The position numbers and the translations under genes were made by a program. From UKL13-2 sp031430555 (GTDB lineage Bacteria > Pseudomonadota > Gammaproteobacteria > Burkholderiales > Usitatibacteraceae), in NCBI GenBank assembly GCA_031430555.1, contig JANPBQ010000020.1, positions 1 to 47,161 of the forward strand: a stretch of 47,161 nucleotides of DNA, given 5' to 3'. The notes under the pieces are model-generated. The model was not told the DNA's origin. It saw only the letters and a list, made by a program, of their open reading frames with translations, and did no database searches. How positions within the stretch are numbered: position 1 is the first letter of the stretch; each line of letters starts with the position of its first letter. Shown one piece after another: positions 17,232-25,483 of the stretch.

Positions 17232-19976
17232 ATGCGAATTGCCTCATTTTTGTTTGCGGCGCTGTTGTGCGTTATTGCACCTTTGTCAACGGCCAACATC
17301 ACCCTCGCCCCACTGGCCGGCGGTTTTTCATCGCCGGTCGATATCGCCAACGCGAATGATGGCAGCGGGCGCTTGTTCATCGTTGAGCAAGCCGGCAAAA
17401 TCCGCATCATTCAGAATGGCTTTGTGTTGCCGACACCGTTTCTGGATTTGACGGGGACGAATTCCATCATTAGTGCCGGCGGCGAGCAAGGATTGCTGGG
17501 GCTTGCGTTTCATCCGCAGTACGCGAGCAATGGACAGTTCTTTGTCTATTTCACCGGCAACTCGAATACCGGCGCGGGCATCAATTTTGGCGACGTGGTA
17601 ATCGCGCGCTTTCAACGCTCAGCGGCGAACCCGAATCTTGCCGATCCCGCATCGCGAGTGAACCTACTCACCGTCCCGCATTCGACGTATCAAAACCATA
17701 ACGGCGGCGCGTTGCGCTTTGGGCCGGATGGTTTTCTTTACGCGGGCGTGGGCGATGGCGGCAGTGGCGGCGACCCGTTCAATTCCGGGCAAACTCTCTC
17801 AAGCCTTCTCGGCAAAATTCTGCGCATCAACGTCACCGGTGTTCCCACCTACTCCATTCCGGCCAGCAACCCCTTCCGATTGGTCGCCGGCGCAAGACCC
17901 GAGATCTGGGCCTACGGTGTACGCAATCCTTGGCGTTTCAGCTTTGATCGTTCGACCGGCGATTTATATATCGGCGACGTCGGGCAAAACGCCTGGGAAG
18001 AAGTCAATCGGCAAGCGGCAGGTGCAAGTGGCGGCGCGAACTATGGCTGGAATGTGTGCGAGGGCAATCATCGTTATCCGCCGCTCGCAACCGTCACAAA
18101 CTGTGTCCCGCCGCCGAATTACGTCGCGCCGATACTGGAGTATCCGCGCAGCGATGGAAGCTCGATCACGGGAGGCTATGTCTATCGCGGGCAAAGCACG
18201 CCGGATCTTGCCGGCAGATACGTTTTTGGCGATTTTTCGAGTAGCCGACTCTGGCATGCATCGGCCACGGGTGGCGCCTACACGTTGATCGCGGGATTGA
18301 CGCCGCAGGTCAGCACCTTCGGCGAAGGAGAATCGGGCGAGCTGTACCTCGCAAACCTCGGGGCCGGCACCATTTCCGGATTCTCATCTTCCACTGATAT
18401 CACGCCCGACCAAATCGCGTTTTTCACATTGAACAATGCGCCATTGTCGACAACGATCGAATCCAATCTCGTTAAAGTCACCGGGCTGGGTACGACGTCG
18501 AATATTTCAGTCGCCGGGGTCGCCGGCGCAGGCGGCGAATTCACGATTTCACCTGGACCCGGCAACCCCGTCGGTTGTTCCGCTTCGTATCGGCCGGGCG
18601 CGGGTACGATTGCGACCGACAACTACGCCTGCGTGCGATTGACCAGCGCCGCGACACCGAATACGTCGCGCACGACGGTGCTCACCATCGGCAACAAGTC
18701 GTTCAATTTCACGGTCAACACCGGTGCCGGCCCGACGCTCTTTACCGTCACGCCGTCACTTGGGCCGAATGGATTTTTGAGTCCCAATCAAGCGCAGCAA
18801 GTCTTGTCGGGCCAAACCGTTGCCTTCTCCATCACGCCGCTTGCAGGCTATTCAGCGGTCGTCACCGGCACCTGCGGCGGCTCACTCAATGGCACCAACT
18901 ACAACACCAATCCCATCACGGCCGATTGCACCGTGATCGCGACATTCAATCCCGTTTACACCGTCACACCGAGCGCCGGTTCGAATGGCAGCATTGCGCC
19001 AAGCAGCGTCCAAATTGTCAATCCCAACGCCACCCCCGTTTTCACGATCACGCCCAATGCAGGCTTTACCGCGAGCGTGGCAGGCACCTGCGGCGGCGTG
19101 CTGGCGGGATCGACGTTCACCACCAATAGCGTCACCGCCAATTGTACGGTCGTCGCGATTTTCACCGCCATTCCGGTCGCACCCGACGCGCCGATTATCG
19201 GTGCCGCAGTGGCAGGCGACTCGCAGGCAAGTATCAGCTTCACTTCGCCGATCAACAACGGCGGCGCGCTGATCACTCAATACACCGCCACTTGCAATCC
19301 CGGAAATCTCGCCGCGAGCGGTGAGGCTTCACCCATTACGGTCAACGGACTTGCGAACAACACATTGCACACCTGCAGCGTTACCGCGACCAGTAGTGCC
19401 GGAACGAGTGTGCCATCGGCGACGGTAGACGTGACGCCCGACATCGGCGCAGCGCTCGCCCTCGTGGCCGTCAAATCCCGCAAGACTCACGGTAGCGCCG
19501 GGGCGTTCAGCCTGCCCATCGAACCCGTCGCCGACATCAATGGCCCATTGACGGTTGAGCCACGCATGATCGGCAGCGGCCATACACTTGTATTCGAATT
19601 CAATGTGCCGATTTCCGCGCCCGGCACCGCGCAGGCGATCGATGCCTCGGCGCTACCCATCGGCCTCGCATCGACCGCGCCATCCGGCAATAATGTTGTG
19701 GTCACATTGACCAACATTCCCGACAATCAGCGCATCACCGTTACGTTGAGCGATGTCAATGGGCCGGGCTTTTCACGCGCGGTATCGCTGGGGTTTTTGG
19801 TTGGCGATGTCAATGGCACAAAGACCGTGAACGCCAGTGACATCAGTGCGCTGAAGGCGCGCACCGCTCAATCGCTGAATCTATCCAACTTTCAATTTGA
19901 CCTGAACGCATCGGGCATCGTGGATGGCGTGGACATCACCGCGGCAAAGCTACGCTCTGGACGCGCCGTCCAATAA
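17232..19976 (+). CDS. Exported PQQ-dependent sugar dehydrogenase-like protein with dockerin-like C-terminus
   Basis: 914 residues; start at 17232 (MRIASFLFAALL), which gives a clean signal peptide; the frame is open back to 17205. Residues about 22-385 are a six-bladed propeller of the soluble glucose/sorbosone dehydrogenase family: GEQGLLGLAFHPQY, NHNGGALRFGPDGFLYAGVG with the conserved catalytic His, GVRNPWRFSFD and IGDVGQNAWEEV. Family members oxidise aldoses using PQQ and calcium. Then follow a beta domain, two bacterial repeats with TCGG motifs, a fibronectin-type repeat and the shared module (about 740-914), ending RAVQ rather than LP. The upstream CXXCH protein could accept its electrons. 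No PQQ biosynthesis genes are in the window. The dehydrogenase fold is clear; the substrate is not. Confidence 0.9.
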   Translation: MRIASFLFAALLCVIAPLSTANITLAPLAGGFSSPVDIANANDGSGRLFIVEQAGKIRIIQNGFVLPTPFLDLTGTNSIISAGGEQGLLGLAFHPQYASNGQFFVYFTGNSNTGAGINFGDVVIARFQRSAANPNLADPASRVNLLTVPHSTYQNHNGGALRFGPDGFLYAGVGDGGSGGDPFNSGQTLSSLLGKILRINVTGVPTYSIPASNPFRLVAGARPEIWAYGVRNPWRFSFDRSTGDLYIGDVGQNAWEEVNRQAAGASGGANYGWNVCEGNHRYPPLATVTNCVPPPNYVAPILEYPRSDGSSITGGYVYRGQSTPDLAGRYVFGDFSSSRLWHASATGGAYTLIAGLTPQVSTFGEGESGELYLANLGAGTISGFSSSTDITPDQIAFFTLNNAPLSTTIESNLVKVTGLGTTSNISVAGVAGAGGEFTISPGPGNPVGCSASYRPGAGTIATDNYACVRLTSAATPNTSRTTVLTIGNKSFNFTVNTGAGPTLFTVTPSLGPNGFLSPNQAQQVLSGQTVAFSITPLAGYSAVVTGTCGGSLNGTNYNTNPITADCTVIATFNPVYTVTPSAGSNGSIAPSSVQIVNPNATPVFTITPNAGFTASVAGTCGGVLAGSTFTTNSVTANCTVVAIFTAIPVAPDAPIIGAAVAGDSQASISFTSPINNGGALITQYTATCNPGNLAASGEASPITVNGLANNTLHTCSVTATSSAGTSVPSATVDVTPDIGAALALVAVKSRKTHGSAGAFSLPIEPVADINGPLTVEPRMIGSGHTLVFEFNVPISAPGTAQAIDASALPIGLASTAPSGNNVVVTLTNIPDNQRITVTLSDVNGPGFSRAVSLGFLVGDVNGTKTVNASDISALKARTAQSLNLSNFQFDLNASGIVDGVDITAAKLRSGRAVQ
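19450..19973 (+). other. Shared dockerin-like C-terminal module, copy 4
   Basis: Landmarks VKSRKTH, TVEPRMIGSGH, LVFEF, VTLTNIPDNQR, GFLVGDV; loop 1 DVNGTKTVNASD then ISALKAR; loop 2 DLNASGIVDGVD then ITAAKLRSG. Loop 1 keeps N3. This is the longest copy because of an insertion after the strand ending in APGT. Confidence 0.85.
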
Positions 19977-19983
19977 ACTCTAT

Positions 19984-20037
19984 ATCTGGCGAGGCTTGCA
20001 GACGAAAATGCCGCCAAACGCCGCGCCAGTGCTAGAG
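19984..20037. repeat. Dispersed CACTGGCG palindromic repeat, copy 2, between convergent genes
   Basis: CTGGCGAGGC and GCGCCAG arms form an imperfect hairpin filling almost the whole 62-base gap between the convergent dehydrogenase and BNR-protein genes. By position it could serve as a bidirectional terminator. It is related to the copies at 12901 and 25072. Confidence 0.65.
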
Positions 20038-20038
20038 A

Positions 20039-23000
20039 TTACGGAATAGATAACCCCGACCTTGCCTTCACCAGCGTCGTATCCTGCGCATTGATGGCAC
20101 CGGAAACACTTAGGTCGAACTTGAAATTTTGTGGCGTGAGTATGCCGGTGGCGCGTGCTTTCACGGCGCTAATATCGCTCGCGTTCACGCGCTGCGAATT
20201 GCTGACATCTCCGACCAAAAATCCCATCGACACAGTGCCATTAGTGGGGTTGCCGTTCACGTTGCTGAGCGAAATGGTCGCGCGTTGATTGTCCGGCACG
20301 CCGGTCAACGTGACGATCACTTCCTGATTGCCGCTCGCCGTCGCCGTCGCGGCACCGACCGTTGTGGTCACGCTTCCTGGCAGCATGGCGGCAATTACTT
20401 GATCGAACTGAAAAACAATTTTGTGGCCGGCACCGATAAGGCGTGGCTCCACGGTGATTGCGCCGTTGATCGGGACACCTATGGTGATGGGTAAATCGTA
20501 GGTGACACCGGCATGCACTTTGCGCGATTGCACCGCCACCAGCAGGGCCACGCCGCCGGTAAATGTGGCGGTGACATTGGTGGCCACTGACATCGTTACC
20601 GTGCAGGTGCCCGTTCCGCTGCAGCCGCCACCGCTCCAGCCCGCAAAGGTCGAGCCGCCGGACGTGGTGGCGGTAAGTGTCACCATGGTTGTCGGCGCAA
20701 ATGAGGCGACACACACATTTCCGCAATTGATGCCAAGCGGTGACGACGTCGCCGTGCCCGATCCGCTGACGCTGACAGTCAGGTTCAATAGGGCCGCCCC
20801 GACGACATTCTTGACTTTCAGCACAACCCCGGTGCCGATGACATTGCCGCGATCGCTATCGGTCAGTGTTAGCGAGCCTGCCAGCAGCAGTCCGCCGTCG
20901 TTATCAATGGCAATCGACCCGGCAAACTCGCTTTGGCGAGAAAGCGGAAGATCCTTGATGCCGTTATTGCCAAACGATGCGTCCAGCAAACCATTGGCGA
21001 GGTAGCGTGCAATGAAGAGATCGTTTCCGAACCCAGCGCCATTGCGGTGGCCGGCGACAACAATCTTGCCATCCGGCATCACCAGCATATCCCGGGCGCG
21101 GACATTGACGGTACCTGCCGCACCGATTATCGTTTCGACGACGCCGTTGACGCCAAACCCCGTGTCAAGTGAGCCGTCGGTATTGAGCCGAATTAGCGAT
21201 ATCTCGTAGTTGGTTGCCGATGTCGGCTGACTCGTGCGCGCCGCGATCAGCAGTTTGCCGTCAATCTGCGTGCGCATCTGGCGAATATTGTCTTCCCTGG
21301 CGGTGGGCGCGACGGTCAGGCGACCGTTCGTACCCCATGTGGTATCGATCACGCCGGCGGTGGTAAGCCGATAGATGGCGAAATCGCGCGCGGTGCCGGT
21401 GCCGAATGCATAGGCGAACAGAATTTTGCCGTCGCTGCCGATTTCGAACTGGGTGGTGCCATTGCCAGATTCGGCCGTTTCCGGCAACAGGATGTTGCTT
21501 CGGCCGCTGGTGCCAAAGGTCGGATCGAATGCACCATCGGCCGTCAGTCTGACAAAGGAAAGCTGATTATTGGTGGGGGAAGTCGTCGCATCCACCCCGC
21601 CCAACAGCATCCGGTCGTCCGCGTACAGGCGAATGTGCGTCCCAAAAAGACTGGCGATCGTCACGGTTCCGGCTGTACCGAAGGTGGTGTCGATGGCGCC
21701 GGTCGACAGCAAACGGTAGACGATCGTGTCGTTGCCGTTGCTCGGCGTGTTGTAGTCAATCAGGACAATCAATTTGCCGCTCGGCAGCACAAACAGGTTT
21801 CCGCTGTTGGTGCCGCTTGCGCCACCGCCGCCGGGTGTCGGCAATCGTACGTAGCCCGCAGTACCCCATGTGGTGTCGAGAGTTCCATCCAGGTTGAGGC
21901 GAGTCAGGACAGGAATCGAGAAGCCGTTTTCCACCGCATTGCGGCCGACGCTGAGCACGAGCGTCTTGCCGTCCGATTGCTTGGCAATAGACTCGGCGGA
22001 TTCGTTACCGTAAAGGCCAGTCGAGATGTAGTTGCGGCCGCCGTCACCGAATGCGGCAACGAGGCTGCCATCATTCGCCGCGATTTCGCCAACACCCATC
22101 AGGGCGAGGTTGATCCGTCCTGCGGGGCCGAGGGTCGTATTGCTATTAACGGCGAGGTTCGCCGTATTGTTGCCGGGGGCTGTCGGCGTATACGTCACGC
22201 TCATCGTGCAGCTGCCGCCGGCCGGGACGGATTGCACACCGCCGGTGCAGGTTCCGCTTAGCGTGAATTGTGGCTGATCGATGGTAATCGAAGTGATGTT
22301 CAGTGGCACACTGCCGATGCTCTTCAAGACGACGGAAAGCGTACGCGACGTATTGAGCGCCTGGTTGCCCCAACTCAATTCGCGAATGACCGCGGTATTC
22401 GCCAGTCCGGGATAGGCAGGCACCATGCCGGGAACCATCGAATACATGCCGGCGGGCTGTGCACTGGTGCCTATGCCGCCCACCGGGATCGAGACGCCGG
22501 ACACTGGCCCGGCGGCAAACAGCGTGCCACTGGTGTCGCCCGTGTTGAATGGATTGAACACGACATTGACCATGCAAGATGCCCCTGGCGCAAGGCTGGT
22601 GCCACAGGTATGACTTTGTACGCCGAACTGATCGTTGTCCACGCCGAAGGCGACTATCGTTGCCGCCGACGCGCTGGTGTTCGTCACCGTCACCGACTTG
22701 GCGGCACTGGTGGTGTTTACCGGCTGCGGATCGAAGTAGAGCGTCGTCATGACGAAAGGTGCTTCCGTGATGGTCGCGGACACTGCCACCGACGGGGGAG
22801 GCCCGGTCACGTTATGGGTATAAAGGCCGTTTTCCAACGATAGCGAAATCACCGCCGATCGATCCGCGGCAACCCCAAAGGTACGGATATCGCTGCCGTT
22901 CAGCCCGCCGGAATAAGGCGACATCGCGCCGCCGCCGGTTGAAAGCCAGACGGCGGGATTGCCCGAGTTCGCCGAGATGCCGGCATAGATGTCGCCATTG

Positions 23001-24865
23001 GTCAGCACGCGTACCTGCGAGGCCTTCTGGTTGGCCAGAATATTGGTCCAGTTGGTGCCACCGTCGATACTCTTGTGTATTCCCGACGACGCAGCGAGCG
23101 ACCCGTTGGCATTGACGTGATTGTTGGCAATGTAAATCTCGTTCGAGTTGCCGGTGCGCACACGGATACCGCTGACAGGCAACAGCGAACCACCGCTATC
23201 GGTGGCCGAATACTTGAGTATCCAGTTGGCGCCGCTGTCAGTGGACTTGTACAAGCCTGCGTTGGTCGCCGCGTAAACGATGTTGGTGTTGTTTTGATCC
23301 TGGGTCACCGTGACGATCGATCGTTTTTCCGGCGTATCAAGGCCATTGTTCGAGGCGGTCCACAGTGCGCCGCCGTTGGTACTCTTGAACACGCCGGCCG
23401 CATTGCTGAGACCGAGATACAGCGTCTGCGGATTACTCTCGTCGATCGCCAATCGGCTGGTTTGCCCGATCATGTTCGGCAGGCCATTGTTGATCGCGGA
23501 AAACAGGGCGCCGCCATTGGTGCTCTTGAAAATGCCGCGATTGCTGGTGGTGACGTAGAAAGTGGCCGGGTTGGATTTATCCTGATAGGGCACCCCCTCG
23601 ATGGTGTTGCCGGTAATGCCGGTATCCATCGGCGCGCAGCCCGCATTGCAGTTGCCGTAGATGTAGTCAAGCTTGTACAACGAGGCTGCGGTTACATAGG
23701 CGGTATAGGGCGTATCGCGATCGTGGGTGATGGCATTGATGCGCCCGCCACCATTGAATTCAACCACGCTGTTGGTGGTCGCTGCGGCATCGGTGGTCTT
23801 GGCCAGGCCATCGATTGTGCCAATGTAGTATGTCGTTGGCGCGACTGACGGGAAAAAGGCGAGCGAGCGGGCGACCTGGGTGTTGTTACCGGTCGCCGTA
23901 TTTCCCCACGGCGCCCAATTCAAACCGTTGTTAGTACTCTTGTACATGCCTTGCCGGTCCAGGCCGATGTACAGAATGGCGTTAGATTCTTTCTGTATTC
24001 CCCCGAGCGCGGCATAACCGGGCGGCAATCCAGTCTCGCTCAGCGTCCATGTCGCACCAGTGTCGGTCGAGCGATAAACGCCGCCGCCGTGTACGTACGC
24101 CAAAAGGTTGGTCGGGGACACGCCGGCAATTGGTGCATTGGAAGTGAACTGGATGTTGAATGCGTTGAGGATTCCATTGGCAGTGGTGATGCCGCTGTTG
24201 GCGGCGGCCCAGTTCGCACCCGAATCGACGCTCTTGAAGACGCCATAGTTGCTGCTGGCCAGGAAGAAGGTGTTCGAGGCGACGTCGCGAACTGTTCCCG
24301 ACACGGCGACATCGTCCGGCAGCGTGGTATTGCCGAGGCGGCTCCAGGTGAGGCCATCGTCGATGCTCTTGTAAAAGCCGCTGTTGTTACGGCACGCTGT
24401 GCCGACAATGAGCGTGCGGGGCGTTGTTGCGTCGAAGTTGAACGAACGAATATATGAGCAGCCCAGCGCCGTCCCACCAGAACCATTGAGCGGCAGCCAG
24501 TTGGCGCCGCCGTCGATGGTTTTGAACAATCCCGCGCCATCGGTACCGGCATAGATCGTGTTGATATCGATGGCGGCGTGAAACCTGACCTCGAGGATCG
24601 GTATGCCGTTATTTATCTTCTGAAAGGATGAAGTCTGCTGATTGCCGGTGTCGACGATCTTGTACATGCCGTCGGTCAGCGTGGAGACAATGAGCGTATT
24701 ACTGCCCGCCGCGGGAACACCGGCAAACACGCTGATATTTCGAATGTAGGGATCCGAGGCGACGCGATAGGTCCATTGCGCGTGCGCATTTTGTATGGAC
24801 GTTACCGCCAGCAGACACACGAACACGGAGAAATTCACTAAGCGGAAAATGCGGGATGGCACCAT
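20039..24865 (-). CDS. Very large exported BNR/delta-60 repeat protein with dockerin-like C-terminus
   Basis: 1608 residues. The start at 24865 is set by AGGAGA seven bases upstream and a signal peptide ending AHA-Q; the frame extends to 25051 without these. Residues about 30-720 hold many Asp-box (BNR/sortilin-like) propeller units of the type S-x-D-x-G-x-x-W. Two ASH-like beta domains follow (about 750-960; CGTSLAPGASC, PAGGSCTMSVTYTP). Residues about 970-1370 are delta-60 repeats (LDGTLDTTWGTAGYV, GAIDTTFGTAGTV). A WSGGGCSGTGTC bacterial repeat comes next, then the shared module (1439-1608). No active site is identified; glycan or protein binding through propellers is plausible. It faces the other four module proteins tail to tail. 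Confidence 0.88.
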   Translation of the reverse strand: MVPSRIFRLVNFSVFVCLLAVTSIQNAHAQWTYRVASDPYIRNISVFAGVPAAGSNTLIVSTLTDGMYKIVDTGNQQTSSFQKINNGIPILEVRFHAAIDINTIYAGTDGAGLFKTIDGGANWLPLNGSGGTALGCSYIRSFNFDATTPRTLIVGTACRNNSGFYKSIDDGLTWSRLGNTTLPDDVAVSGTVRDVASNTFFLASSNYGVFKSVDSGANWAAANSGITTANGILNAFNIQFTSNAPIAGVSPTNLLAYVHGGGVYRSTDTGATWTLSETGLPPGYAALGGIQKESNAILYIGLDRQGMYKSTNNGLNWAPWGNTATGNNTQVARSLAFFPSVAPTTYYIGTIDGLAKTTDAAATTNSVVEFNGGGRINAITHDRDTPYTAYVTAASLYKLDYIYGNCNAGCAPMDTGITGNTIEGVPYQDKSNPATFYVTTSNRGIFKSTNGGALFSAINNGLPNMIGQTSRLAIDESNPQTLYLGLSNAAGVFKSTNGGALWTASNNGLDTPEKRSIVTVTQDQNNTNIVYAATNAGLYKSTDSGANWILKYSATDSGGSLLPVSGIRVRTGNSNEIYIANNHVNANGSLAASSGIHKSIDGGTNWTNILANQKASQVRVLTNGDIYAGISANSGNPAVWLSTGGGAMSPYSGGLNGSDIRTFGVAADRSAVISLSLENGLYTHNVTGPPPSVAVSATITEAPFVMTTLYFDPQPVNTTSAAKSVTVTNTSASAATIVAFGVDNDQFGVQSHTCGTSLAPGASCMVNVVFNPFNTGDTSGTLFAAGPVSGVSIPVGGIGTSAQPAGMYSMVPGMVPAYPGLANTAVIRELSWGNQALNTSRTLSVVLKSIGSVPLNITSITIDQPQFTLSGTCTGGVQSVPAGGSCTMSVTYTPTAPGNNTANLAVNSNTTLGPAGRINLALMGVGEIAANDGSLVAAFGDGGRNYISTGLYGNESAESIAKQSDGKTLVLSVGRNAVENGFSIPVLTRLNLDGTLDTTWGTAGYVRLPTPGGGGASGTNSGNLFVLPSGKLIVLIDYNTPSNGNDTIVYRLLSTGAIDTTFGTAGTVTIASLFGTHIRLYADDRMLLGGVDATTSPTNNQLSFVRLTADGAFDPTFGTSGRSNILLPETAESGNGTTQFEIGSDGKILFAYAFGTGTARDFAIYRLTTAGVIDTTWGTNGRLTVAPTAREDNIRQMRTQIDGKLLIAARTSQPTSATNYEISLIRLNTDGSLDTGFGVNGVVETIIGAAGTVNVRARDMLVMPDGKIVVAGHRNGAGFGNDLFIARYLANGLLDASFGNNGIKDLPLSRQSEFAGSIAIDNDGGLLLAGSLTLTDSDRGNVIGTGVVLKVKNVVGAALLNLTVSVSGSGTATSSPLGINCGNVCVASFAPTTMVTLTATTSGGSTFAGWSGGGCSGTGTCTVTMSVATNVTATFTGGVALLVAVQSRKVHAGVTYDLPITIGVPINGAITVEPRLIGAGHKIVFQFDQVIAAMLPGSVTTTVGAATATASGNQEVIVTLTGVPDNQRATISLSNVNGNPTNGTVSMGFLVGDVSNSQRVNASDISAVKARATGILTPQNFKFDLSVSGAINAQDTTLVKARSGLSIP
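20042..20551 (-). other. Shared dockerin-like C-terminal module, copy 5
   Basis: Codes for residues 1439-1608 of the BNR protein. Landmarks VQSRKVH, TVEPRLIGAGH, IVFQF, VTLTGVPDNQR, GFLVGDV; loop 1 DVSNSQRVNASD then ISAVKAR; loop 2 DLSVSGAINAQD then TTLVKARSG. Loop 2 has Ser at position 3, a milder ligand than Asn. Confidence 0.85.
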
Positions 24866-25071
24866 GTGGAATTCTCCTGTCGACAACAATGCATTCGCGG
24901 AATCACCGTCGCCTTCCCGTTCCCGCAGTGGCAGTGATTTTTGCCTCGTGACCGGGTATTCTGCGCCGAAATGCGCTGGCTTGCGCATCAGCTTCAATGG
25001 GTGTGGCATCACGCTCGGGACGTGAACGCGCTCAGTATCGGCGCAAATCAAATTTGCCCCGGTTAGCCGAT

Positions 25072-25137
25072 AAGGTCAAGCACTGGCGAGGCGTTTCAGG
25101 CGAAAGTGCTCCGAACAGAGCGCCAATGCTTGACCTT
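25072..25137. repeat. Dispersed CACTGGCG palindromic repeat, copy 3
   Basis: Arms AAGGTCAAGCACTGGCG (25072-25088) and CGCCAATGCTTGACCTT (25121-25137) match at 16 of 17 positions around a 32-base loop. It is the best-preserved copy of the family seen also at 12901-12958 and 19984-20037. Confidence 0.8.
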
Positions 25138-25173
25138 TACCTTCTGGTGCGACCATTGATCCGGCAACCAAAC

Positions 25174-25398
25174 AAGTTGAATCACTTCCTTCCCCCGCGC
25201 AGGCGGGGGCCCAAGTTTTGCGCTACGGCACGAATTGACTTGGATCCCCGCCTACGCGGGGAAAGTTCGAATTTTCAAGTTGAATCACTTCCTTCCCCCG
25301 CGCAGGCGGGGGCCAAAGTTTTGCGCGACGGCACGAATTGACTTGGGTCCCCGCCTACGCGGGGAAAGTTCGAATTTTCATGTTGATTCACTTCCTTC
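25174..25398. repeat. 103-bp direct repeat, two full copies and a partial third
   Basis: Copies at 25174-25276 and 25277-25379, and a fragment from 25380 to about 25398. Each full copy contains two GC-rich hairpins, CCCCCGCGCAGGCGGGGG and TCCCCGCCTACGCGGGGA. It resembles common proteobacterial intergenic stem-loop repeats. The spacing and absence of variable spacers exclude a CRISPR array. Confidence 0.9.
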
Positions 25399-25483
25399 TC
25401 GCGTGAACGGTGTTTGAGCGAACCGTGTCCGATCAAAATGCGTCATCGGGGAATTCACGACGTTCCCTGCTCAATTCAGACCG

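Larger units (their letters stand above)
24866..25483. other. 618-base gene-free stretch rich in palindromic repeats
   Basis: Holds the third dispersed CACTGGCG hairpin (25072-25137) and a 103-bp direct repeat with GC-rich stems (25174-25398). The first 200 bases should contain the promoter of the BNR protein gene; I see no clear -35/-10 pair. No coding region is supported. Confidence 0.6.

Noticed and set aside
25174..25398. 103-bp repeats as a CRISPR array
   Set aside because: The whole 103 bases repeat, including the part that would be spacer, and no cas gene is nearby.
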